From: Anisodus tanguticus
Taxonomy: Eukaryota > Streptophyta > Magnoliopsida > Solanales > Solanaceae
Direction of reading: 5' to 3'
Assembly (NCBI GenBank): GCA_034509755.1
Contig: CM067553.1
Span: 47,062,110-47,126,109 of the forward strand
Length of the DNA stretch: 64,000 nucleotides
Made by a program: the position numbers and the translations under genes. The notes beneath the pieces were generated by a model that ran no database searches, had not been told where the DNA came from, and was given only the letters and a program-made list of their open reading frames with translations. Shown piece after piece: positions 1 to 9,828 of this stretch. Numbering within the stretch: position 1 is the first letter of the stretch; every line of letters begins with the position of its first letter.

Positions 1-331
1 ATGATAATCAACTCCTTACAATAGTTTCAACAAAATTAAAGATTCCTTCTTTTTTATTATCTATTTTGTTACATGGTGTTTTTAATTTTATAGTTTTATT
101 TTGGAAATTAGTCAAGTGCATGATGAATTATTAGACAATAATGATCCTTATACCTTTTAGTTTAAACAAAATAAATTTAAGAATCGATGATATGAAGAGT
201 TTTGGAGCTAATCAGGTTATGTATATGAAGTTTTATCTCTTATAATTCAAAATTTTACTTTCTTTTTATGAAAACGTGAAGCGCGACTAAATTGATTAGT
301 TTTCAATATAGTAGTACTTACCAAATTAATA

Positions 332-640
332 CTCCCATTCTCCAGTTTTACTTCTCCACTATGCTAAAAATAGTTGTCCAATTTTACTTATTCACTTTAG
401 AAAAAAATCAAGAGTTAATTTACCACTTCATACCTATTTTACCATTATCATTTATTATTGGGTTGACAAGTTTAAGAAAATTTTAGTGGTCGCACAACTT
501 TTGAAGTATGTTTTATTTATTTCAATCATTAAGTTACTTAACAATAATTATGAGTGATATAATAAAATTATCATTCTATTTTTCGCTTCTTAATAGATAT
601 GTCAAGTCAAAATGTGATAAATAAAAATGAACAAAGGGAG
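332..640. mobile_element. Stowaway-like MITE, copy 1
   Basis: About 309 bp bounded by TA dinucleotides (330-331 and 641-642). The left end begins CTCCCATTCTCCAG and the right end finishes GAACAAAGGGAG, an imperfect inverted pair of the CTCCCTCCGT type seen in plant Stowaway (Tc1/mariner) MITEs. It has no coding capacity. The family assignment rests on the termini and TA target site. Confidence 0.65.
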
Positions 641-1090
641 TATCACTCGAGCTTTGTTCCCATTATGTATGGCATAAATAAATAAATAAATAAATCACAA
701 TAGCAACTCGGTAATACAAAAAGTCACATCCATTATGTTCTTAGGAAAACAAAGATTCTAATATAAGAAAATTTTATTATATTAGTAATTTATTGCATGC
801 AAATTACAATTAATATAGTTATCTTCATGACTCGCATTTAATATAGCTTGTAGTATATATGTAATATATTACGTACTCTGTTCTTTTTTTCTTTGGTGTG
901 GCAATAGACATCTTGCATCTGCTACACTGCTATCCATTAATTTGACTAATTTAAATCGCGCTATATGAGGCCCGTTAAAGGGGGAAAGCTAGCACTAATT
1001 TTTTTTTCATGATCGGATTTTGAGATTTTTAATTAAAGATGAACGAAGAATCTGTGCCATCTCACCAAGGGTGATTGAATATCCGTATTA

Positions 1091-1339
1091 CTCTCTCCGA
1101 ATAAAAAAGAATGTTCACTTAGTCATTTGCACACCTCTTAAGAAAATATTAATTCCTAAGTAAAATAGATAATTTGACTAAACTGTCACTAATCAAATAA
1201 GTATTGAGATTTGATCACATAACACTTAATAAGGAAAAATCTGAAAAAACAGAGTTAATTCTTTCTTAATTTGATAAGTAAACACTCTTTTTAAGCTAAA
1301 AAAAAGGTTAAGTGGACACTCTTTTTAATTCGGAGAGAG
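1091..1339. mobile_element. Stowaway-like MITE, copy 2
   Basis: A 249-bp element with terminal inverted repeats CTCTCTCCGAAT and ATTCGGAGAGAG, flanked on both sides by TA (1089-1090, 1340-1341). Its interior closely matches the element at 57579-57829, so both belong to one family. Non-autonomous; a Tc1/mariner transposase would have moved it in trans. Confidence 0.8.
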
Positions 1340-1671
1340 TAATAATTGTGCTTGGCTTGCTGCGACCAATGATTGAACTCACAAAAATTCTTAGTACTAA
1401 AGGCCAGCCACATCAATTATTGAGTAATAAATTATTGCTACGATCAACTTATCTAGCTGTTTGACGAGTGATCATATCTGAATATGATTACTATTTGTAA
1501 AGTGTGGACGACAAAAAATGAAAAAAATAAACAAAACTATACGCAAACAAAATAAAGGGCTTTTTGCTTTCAAAAAAACATAGCGTCTTCATTTGCAAAG
1601 AAAATTAGAAATGCCTTATTTACCTTTGGTCGCTATCAATATAACAAGCTTTTGCCTTTCAATTTATAATA

Positions 1672-1914
1672 CTCCTTTGGGCTCTGTCTCAATTTATATG
1701 ATATATTTGTCTTTTTTATCAGTTAAAAAAAATGACACATTTTCTTATTTGATAATAATTTAATTTTAAACTTTACCTTTTATGCATAACGAAATGATCT
1801 ATAACCACATAAAATTTTTGACTTGTTTTATGCTATAAGATTCAAAAGTCTTTTTTTATTTTCTAAATTTAGTGCAGAGTTAAAATTACATCATATAAAT
1901 TGATACGGATGGAG
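1672..1914. mobile_element. Stowaway-like MITE, copy 3
   Basis: About 243 bp with TA on both sides (1670-1671, 1915-1916). The left end reads CTCC, then a short insertion, then CTGTCTCAATTTATATGA; the right end reads TCATATAAATTGATACGGATGGAG. The two ends form a clear inverted repeat. It is a different subfamily from the copies at 1091 and 332. Confidence 0.65.
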
Positions 1915-2300
1915 TAAGTGATTTTTGCATAAAAGTAAGTGAAACACTCTCTTGGGATCTGACGCCACTGCTCTTTTTATACAAACTATGAGGCAAAAAA
2001 GAATTAACGAATAAATGATAAATTTAGAATCTTTGTTTTGCTTTTTTGCTTTTATATAGCTTTTGATCTCATATGTCTTTCAAGTTTCAATATGCTCCGT
2101 CTAATGATGAAAGCCTTTGATCCCCCAATCATCAGGTTCAAATTATGAGTATTTAGGACAGAGAGACAAACAGAATTTAATTTATATATTAATGATATAA
2201 AAATAATTGCCGTATCAAAAAATTTACACGTGATAATATGTTAGTTATTATTTTTGTTAATTTAGTAATTACATAATTATCATTGAGATTTATTAGTAAT

Positions 2301-2697
2301 TAGAGCCGTCCTTGGGGCGGTCGAGGCGGCGCCGCCGCAAAGGGCCCGGCCGGCCCAAAATTTTTATTTTTCTTTTATTGATTTTAAATATTCAGATATG
2401 TATTAACAATGCCTCCAATTTTATCAGGGAGAGCTGTAGCCTAGCGGTTGATGGTTCCCTTTTTTTTTTAAACACAAAATCAGATTAGACCCCAAGTTCC
2501 AACCAGTCGGCCCAAGTTCCAACCAGTCGGCCCAAGTCCCAAGTCCCAAGTCTGAACCAGTCGGCCCCCTCTCTCTTTAAACAATAAATAATTTTTTTAA
2601 TATTGATTAATTAGTTAATTTTAATTTTTCATGTGAATAAAAAATGGTCTCTTTCTGTTTCTCGCACCGAGCCCTTAAAAGTATAGGAACGACTCTG
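2301..2697. mobile_element. hAT-like non-autonomous element with internal short repeat
   Basis: A 397-bp segment with imperfect terminal inverted repeats (TAGAGCCGTCCTT at the left, AGGAACGACTCTG at the right). It is flanked by 8-bp sequences that match at 6 of 8 positions (2293-2300 and 2698-2705), as expected for an old hAT target duplication. The left end is unusually GC-rich, and the interior repeats a motif around AACCAGTCGGCCCAAG three times near 2495-2560. No transposase is encoded. Confidence 0.5.
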
Positions 2698-2947
2698 TTC
2701 GTAACAACCTCATAAATGACTTGATTATGCAAAGCCATGATTACTGCATATAACTTAGGTTTTATGCAGATGGTGTAGAAAAGCTACATATATATAACTC
2801 CGATTTTTCCAAAAATATCGATAGGTGTGTCTCGAATCCTTCAAAAGTAGTAAATTTTTGACAAGTTCAAGCAATATAGTAAAAGTTTATGCAATCAGAT
2901 TACTTAATGAATAATATATACATGTAAATCTTTGATAAGATAGTAAT

Positions 2948-2950
<3 letters not shown>

Positions 2951-2995
<45 letters not shown>
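2951..2995. repeat. (TA)n microsatellite
   Basis: About 22 uninterrupted TA units. Simple sequence repeat with no associated gene. Confidence 0.97.
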
Positions 2996-2997
<2 letters not shown>

Positions 2998-3100
2998 CAC
3001 TAATAATACAAAAAAAAATTGTCACAACATAAATAACCTAAAAGAGTACTTATATTAGAAATATAGAAAGAGGCACACATCCCCTTAGTTTCTCTTTGTG

Positions 3101-3285
3101 TTTTTTTTTATTTCCCACTCGGTGTTCGATATTAACATGATCTCGACTATATTTTGATTCACTTCAGGTAGAGCTCATTTATGGGGAAGCGCTCCCTATC
3201 AAGATCTTTTCCATGCCCAGGGCTCAAACCCGATCTTTGATTAAAAGAGAAGCAACCATATTCACTGCACCATGAGAATGTTTGA
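3101..3285 (-). mobile_element. tRNA-derived SINE, minus strand
   Basis: The left end is a poly-T run followed by CCCACTCGGTGTTCGAT. The right end contains the reversed tRNA-like head, including GGGCTCAAACCCGATC, a B-box-like segment, and CACTGCACCATGAGAATG. A related but more degraded copy lies at 32300-32475. I recognise this as a common Solanaceae SINE type; the exact family name is not certain. Confidence 0.6.
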
Positions 3286-3543
3286 TTTTTTTTTAGTTGA
3301 GTTCTTTTTAACTTAAATAATTAAAAAAATCTGATATGGCATATTGACACTATTTTTCAACGATCGTATTGTCATTATTTTCTACCCACACCCTTTTGAA
3401 ATGAAGAGACATTTACATGTGCAAAGTGCAAACCGTAACTTTGAACTATATGATTTTTCGTATCTTAAGCAAATCCTAAGAGATTTTTATCATGAATAGT
3501 AAATAATTTATTTCAAAGTTACGATATCATTAAAGCTAAAATT

Positions 3544-3548
3544 CTAGC
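3544..3548. repeat. Target site duplication CTAGC, left of Ogre-like element
   Basis: The pentanucleotide CTAGC abuts the terminal TG of the left LTR. The same five bases follow the terminal CA of the right LTR at 23595-23599. A perfect 5-bp duplication shows that both LTRs belong to one insertion event. Confidence 0.93.
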
Positions 3549-6500
3549 TGTCGCGCCCTATTTTGACCCGACCCGTGAGTGGTCGGAGCGGAGCACAGAC
3601 TTATTCGGGTGATTCCTGGGTAAAGAATTGAGGAGTCGCCACCTAATTATTTTTTACGGTGAATTAGGACACCTAAATATTAACTAAATGCTGCAATGTA
3701 AACTCCGATTTTAAGGTCTGCGAAACTAATGAGATTCTAGGTAAGGGTTCTTCATTATCCTAAAGGGAAGGGGTTAGGCATCCTTTAAGATCCGCTAACT
3801 TGCGGTTATCCGGTCAAACTCAGGTTAATATTATACTAAGAAAAAAAGCATGTTTTTAAAGTATGAAGTTAAAAAAAAGATGTTTGCAAATAATTAATGA
3901 AAGAGATGCATTTTGTACATGTATGCATTTGTGACAATGAATAAGGAGAAAAGCACTTCATTTGTAATGCCAAATGAGTAATTTTTAAAAATCATTTTTT
4001 GACGTAACTTCGGATCCGTTTCCAAAAACGGTGAGCGTTTTGGTCACGGAGGGCTCAGACTTAAAATTTTGAAAAGAACATTCCAATCACGTCGTGGCTG
4101 CAAACATATGACTAAGTGGTTATTTTGATTGCCTCGCCTACTAAACGTGTTGGTCTCTCGGATGAAAAGAAAAGATCACTATAATCACGTTGTGGCTGCG
4201 AATATATAACTTGTTGGTTATTTTATTCACCTCGCCTACTAAACATGTTGATCTCGAATGAAATAAAAGGTTTAAGTCTCATCATTGCCCAGAAGTTATT
4301 TTTATTTAGAAAAATGCATATTTGGCAATTGAATAAAAGAAGCAATTTTTTATGACAAAAAAAAAAAAAAAAAAACTTTTCAAGCTTGCAAATCGGATAG
4401 AATGCAAACCTTACTTTTTAAAGAAAGTGAATAATAGATTGCCAAATTATTTTTTGAAAGATATTAAAGCATGCATAACGAACCTAAAAAAATATAGCAA
4501 AGTAACTAGAGGCTAAGTGTGGAACTTACGAGACAACCCTAAACAAATAAAGCTAGTGATGGTTTCCAATTCAAACGAGCCTAAGAAATTAACTAACGGC
4601 AGTTAGATTATCCTATTCATTCATCTATTCGCGGCCTAATTATTCTAAATATCCTAACAATCACACAAGCATTAAAATAATTATTACATGCCCAAGAAAT
4701 AGAAATAACGAAATTAAAGAATAATAATAAAAGAGGAAACTGGGGGAGGATGATGATGTCATCCCGCCCTATTTGTGTAGAAATTCCGAGGCCGGAGAAT
4801 GCAAAGAATGTGGATGCGGGTCTTAGTTTGAGAAAGTTGTGATGAGTCTCATGATGAGACTCTTCGTAGCTCCCGATGCATTTCATGTAAATAAAAGAAA
4901 AGAAAAGGATTAGCAGGCGGAACATGAAAATATATACGTAAGGGAATGCAAATAAGTAATCCATAAAAGATAATATGTTGTCACGAAAGCATTGTACACT
5001 TAGGCAAGTAAAGACAAATATATAGTCAATTTAAGAAGAATATGGAAGCCTGGAAATGCACATATGATCATTTTTATACAATTCCTTAAATGTGGAGTCA
5101 GTCAAGTAAAGAATATGCAGCAACATTCATTCTACACAACTAGGCATAATGACACTTTAAATTAGGCATGGCATAATTAACATGATTTAGGCAATCAAAT
5201 CTCATATTTTGAGAAATAAAGACTAGTCTAGAATGGTTTTACATCACACTTGCACAAAGGCATCACGCCCGAATTAAAGCTATCCCAACACATACTCATT
5301 CATTATGTTTACGAATAGGCATGCTTCACGTAGGCCAAGTTACGAACCAAAAAAAACTGCATATACTTTAATAGGCAACTTAGACATGTCTAGTTGCATC
5401 TTATTCAAGAACATGGACATTTTTATCTATATCAAGAACCTAGTCGGAAATATTTCTATATTAAATGTAAACAACACACGATTTACAGAATCTGGTCCAA
5501 ATCCTAACACCTTGGGACATAAATAAACATCTAGCCAAACCAACATCATAGGGCATTCGCCTAATCATATTTTGCATTCATCTTCACAAAAAATTGTTAC
5601 ACACAGTGAATCTAACTTGTGATCTATATTAAACACACATATATATATTATTGGCCCTTAACAAGATCTAACATGAACTCAAGCCCACATTGTCAACTAA
5701 AAAAAAAAAAAAAAGAATTCCCGACAAATCAAACCGTGGTCCCGTCAATAAATATTACTAATCATATTTGTGACAAAGTATGAAGAATCTAGCAATTGTG
5801 TTTCGGAGACTAAGTATAAATGAATTAAACAAACATCATATCCATTCATTTTTACTAATCACAGGATTTTACTAGTTTTAAAACAAACATATTAATTAGG
5901 CTAGCACATGGCGTATCACTAACTTAATTTAACTAAGAACTAAACAAGCTATACAAACTAAACATTTAATCACATAAAATTGGTTAAATTAAATCGCGCA
6001 AACATACAACAAATAAAGGAAACCCTAAGGGATTGAGAATTTCGAGCCCACTGACCTTCTCCGGGTAGCGAACCGAGGCGCGTTTCGAATCGTCGACCCG
6101 CTCGGAGAAGTTGGAATTCAGATTTTTGCGGTTTCGAATTCGATACGATTTCGATTTTGGAATGCTTGCTTTTCGAATTTTGGAATTCGATTTTCTGATT
6201 TTTGGAACGAAACAGAATCGGTTTTGGTTCGGACCCGACCCGGAATGCGACCCGACCCCGGAAATCCGACCCGAAACAGAAACAAAAGGGATTCTCGGAT
6301 TGAGAAATTAGGAACTAAAACAGAGAGTATTTTCGGACTGATTTCTTGACTATTTTTGAACAATTTCGAACTCTTTTTTTTTATATTTCGATTTGGACCT
6401 TCAAAGACAGATCCTTTTTTTTTTCTCCTCCTTTTTTTTTGAAGAACAAGGGGGGGTATTTATAGATGGGTTTCCCCCCAACGTTCACCTCGTCGAAGTG

Positions 6501-7510
6501 AGTTTGAAATTTGAATTAAAGGTAAAGATTTCTGAATTTTGGAAGCGGATTTTTGGGGTATGGGTATGGTGAAGCGATGGGAGGGGTGTGGTGGTGTCAG
6601 GGTTTGGTGGCAGGGAGTTGGTGGTGGCAGGGGCATGGGGAGGCGACGTGGGGGTAGGGTGGCGGCTGATTTGGAGAGATAGGGTTTAGGTTTTTTTTTT
6701 TATTTTGATTTTTTGGTTTTGGGGGCTTTGGGCGTTGGGTTTAAAGGGTAAGGGGAATGGGTTTGGGCCGGTTTCGGGTTGGGTTTTGAGGGGAATTTGG
6801 GCTCGGGTTGGTTTGGGCTGACGATGGGGAATTAAAAAAAGGAGTTGGGCTTTTGGGATTTGGTTGGGGGAATTTGTATTGGGTTGGGAAAACAAAAAAT
6901 GGGTTAGAAATTGTTTTGGGTTTAAAGTGGGTATTGGGTGGTTTTTTTTTTTTTGTTTTGTGGGTTATGTTTTGGTTAGGGAAATGGTATGGGCTTCGGT
7001 TGGGTATTGGGGAATTGGGGGGAAATAAAGGGGAAGGAAACAAGGGGAATGGGCTTGGACGAAAAAAATGGGTTTTGGGTGAATATTGTTTGGGTAGAAA
7101 TGAGTGGGTTATGGGTTAAAAATATAAAAGGGGGTTTAATATTAAAAATATTTTTTTTTGTAAAAGATGTGAATTATTTAAAATAACATAACGATGTGAT
7201 AATAATAAAAAATATAATATTTGCGAAATGTTTAATGCTTAAATAAAAATGGAAATGCGATGCAATTTTGCGAGAATAAAATAACATAGAATTTTCGGAT
7301 AAAACTTATGATTGTGATAAAAATGCAAATGATAGTAAAAATGCAAATAATAATAATAATAAGAGAATAATAATAAGAGAATAATAATAAGAGAATAATA
7401 ATGTATATATATATATGCATGTATGTATATAGATTAAAATTGTTTTGAGGTGTAAAAGTATTTAAATTGCAAATAAATTGGAAAAGACGGGACAAAATTG
7501 GGTGTCAACA
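3549..7510 (-). repeat. 3' LTR of the Ogre-like element
   Basis: A 3,962-bp long terminal repeat, starting TGTCGCGCC and ending GTGTCAACA on the plus strand. It aligns over its whole length with 19648-23594. By eye I find about a dozen substitutions and rather more 1-3-bp indels. It includes poly-A near 4360, a very G-rich stretch (6550-7130), an imperfect ATAATAAGAG microsatellite near 7350-7405, and a TATA-like box (TATAAATA on the minus strand) at 6457-6464. The 115-codon frame at 4617-4964 is not considered a gene. Confidence 0.93.
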
Positions 7511-7525
7511 GATGCCCCTCTTTGG
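7511..7525 (-). promoter_or_regulatory. Polypurine tract of the Ogre-like element
   Basis: On the minus strand the bases immediately before the 3' LTR read CAAAGAGGGGCATC, a purine-rich run in the position expected to prime plus-strand DNA synthesis. Found by position and composition. Confidence 0.75.
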
Positions 7526-7904
7526 CCGGAGACGATGAAAGAGTTTTCGGGCAAAGAAGTTGACCCAGTAGCCAATTTTGTCCTGACCCTCGAGCATTGA
7601 ACGAGGAGTAGGGGTGCACTGGTAGAAATCGAATCCCGAGGGGGAGAGAAGTTGTAAAAGATGGTGCAGATTCCAGAAATAATGCCTCGGTGTCGAGTTA
7701 TGATGACACTGGTTGCAGATGTGAAAACTTATTGGGGAAGTGCGGATCGACGTTCGAAGTAGGTCGTTGACCAAATTGCCTCGGTTCGCCATAAGAAATA
7801 GTTCCACGTTGTGCTGAAAGCTCCCGCCGATTCAAACTCCTGTGGACTAAAGCTAAGATAAAATTAGTGCATAACTGTTGCATACAATGTGTATATAAGA
7901 ATAT
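7526..7904 (-). other. 3' untranslated segment between polypurine tract and minisatellite
   Basis: Non-coding sequence between the 3' LTR and the tandem array. Short frames occur but none resembles a known domain. It lies in the part that in Tat/Ogre elements follows integrase and is known to be poorly conserved. Confidence 0.5.
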
Positions 7905-8705
7905 GACTTGGGTGCCTGACCGAAATTAAATGCCCGCATTATGAGGTGGGCGCCTGACAGAAATTTAAATACCCGCATTATGAGGTGGGCGCCTGACAGA
8001 AATTAAATACCCGCATTATGAGGTGGGCGCCTGAGTAAATTAAATACCCGCATTATGAGGTGGGCGCCTGACTGAAATTAAATACCCGCATTATGAGGTG
8101 GGCGCCTGACAGAAATTAAATACCCGAATTATGAGGTGGGCGCCTGACTGAAATTTAAAATACCCGCATTATGAGGTGGGCGCCTGACTGAAATTAAAAT
8201 TCCCGCATTATGAGGTGGGCGCCTGACTGAAATTAAAATACCCGAATTATGAGGTGGGCGCCTGACTGAAATTTAAAATTCCCGCATTATGAGGTGGGCG
8301 CCTGATTTAAAACATACCCGCATTAGAAGGTGGGCGCCTGATTTAAAACATACCCGCATTAGGAGGTGGGCGCCTGATTTAAAACATACCCGCATTAGAA
8401 GGTGGGCGCCTCATTTAAAACATACCCGCATTAGGAGGTGAGCGCCTGATTTAAAACATACCCGCATTAGGAGGTGAGCGCCTGATTTAAAACATACCCG
8501 CATTAGGAGGTGGGCGCCTCATTTAAAACATACCCGCATTAGAAGGTGGGCGCCTGATTTAAAACATACCCGCATTAGGAGGTGGGCGCCTGATTTAAAA
8601 CATACCCGCATTAGGAGGTGGGCGCCTGATTTAAAACATACCCGTATTAGAAGGTGGGCGCCTCATTTAAAACATACCCGCATTAGAAGGTGGGCGCCTG
8701 ATTTA
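7905..8705 (-). repeat. 22-copy minisatellite in the 3' untranslated region of the Ogre-like element
   Basis: About 22 head-to-tail units with the shared core GGTGGGCGCCTGA. Two blocks can be separated. Units 1-10 are 37-40 bp and contain CTGAAATTAAAATACCC-type linkers (7905-8290). Units 11-22 are a uniform 36 bp with TTTAAAACATACCCGC (8291-8705). The second block is more homogeneous, so it probably amplified more recently. Tandem arrays in this position are known for Tat-lineage elements and have been proposed as seeds of satellite DNA. Confidence 0.95.
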
Positions 8706-9828
8706 TGTCGTCGTGTTGACGTAATGTAAAGTGTGACCCCATTGCCAAGCCATGATAGTTAATGTGTGGACATAAGCGATGCAAAAGTTGAGTAGATGAG
8801 AGTGCGACCCTGTAAGTCGAAATACCGTTCTTTGCGTGGACACAACACGGTTGGGAACATGTAGTTTAGCATGACGTCTTTGTACAACCTCCAAACAGGA
8901 AAGTGATTCTTGTAGTGAGTTGCGATGCGGAGGCCCTTGCGAATCTGCTCATGAATGTTGCAGCTTCCCTGATGTGTTTCGGCCTGAAGAACCTGCACTC
9001 AAATAAATTTATGAGCTTTGGGAGGGGGGAGTTGATTCGCGTTGACTTTGTAGCTTCGGCCTTGATATTTGCATGTCCTGCTAACTCGGACCCGTAGCCC
9101 CTCTCTGCTTCCCAGTCTTGGCCAGCCGTTAATGAAAACATTCGAAAACAATTTGTAGAAATGCATTTAAAAAAAAAAAAAAACATAAAAATTCTATCGA
9201 ATTTTGATGAAAATGTTTGTTGCAAATAATTTGCTTATAAGAATTACTGCATATATATATAAATGTCTGTCGAGCAGTGACATGCGGTGAAACAAAGCAA
9301 ACATCTCATCCAAAATTCTTCTGACTGAAGACTTAGTTTGCCGATGTTTTTCCATGTTTATTGGCGTCCTCTGACAGTGATCCCAAAAAAAATGCCCCAG
9401 TTTCCGATATGTGAGAATGATGAACTTTGGACGGACAACCGAGTCTTGTGTGGGTTGCTCGCCTATCCTATCAAGGTGATCAGATGGGTGCACTTTGTCA
9501 TATGTGAGATAAATGAGAAAATATTTCCTAGTGGTGGGACCGAAGCCGATTTAGGCTGCCTACGTATCCCCATGAGGGAATCAGGTCATAACGTAGTTCA
9601 TTACAAGCAAAAGGGGATTGTAAGGATTTTCTAAAATGGGACCGAAGCCGATGCGGCCGCCTACGTATCCCGCCGAAGGAATCAGGTCATAACGTAGTTC
9701 ATGTTACAAAGAAATGTGTTTTTAGGGAAATCTGCAATCTAAGGAACGGAACCCGACATGGGTTCTTTGCGTATCCCGCCAGGGAGCGCAACTTTTACAA
9801 CATAAGAAATGCATTACATAGAAAAATC
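8706..9828 (-). other. 3' untranslated region with a duplicated CTACGTATCCC motif
   Basis: No supported gene. A block containing GGGACCGAAGCCGAT, CCTACGTATCCC and AATCAGGTCATAACGTAGTT occurs at about 9536-9602 and again at 9638-9702, with a weaker third version near 9738-9790. The first two are close direct repeats of about 65 bp. Reading frames here are short and on both strands. Confidence 0.6.

Larger units (their letters stand above)
1..3543. other. Gene-poor intergenic region upstream of the Ogre-like element
   Basis: No open reading frame here resembles a protein I know, and base composition is strongly AT-rich. The stretch is largely made of small transposable elements (three Stowaway-like MITEs, one hAT-like element and one SINE, listed separately) and a TA microsatellite. 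The remaining sequence shows nothing I can name. Confidence 0.7.

Noticed and set aside
292..486. 64-codon frame near the window start
   Set aside because: Falls inside a Stowaway-like MITE; low complexity.
4617..4964. 115-codon frame in the left Ogre LTR, repeated at 20707-21054
   Set aside because: It is conserved only because the LTRs are copies. The sequence is hydrophobic, low-complexity and unlike any domain I know.
6808..7186. Gly/Trp-rich frames in the LTR and telomere-like GGGTTTA runs
   Set aside because: A G-rich LTR segment gives such frames by composition; the runs are irregular and are not telomeric repeats.
7905..8705. Regular repeats that could suggest a CRISPR array
   Set aside because: Units are head-to-tail without unique spacers, there are no cas genes, and the context is a plant retroelement.
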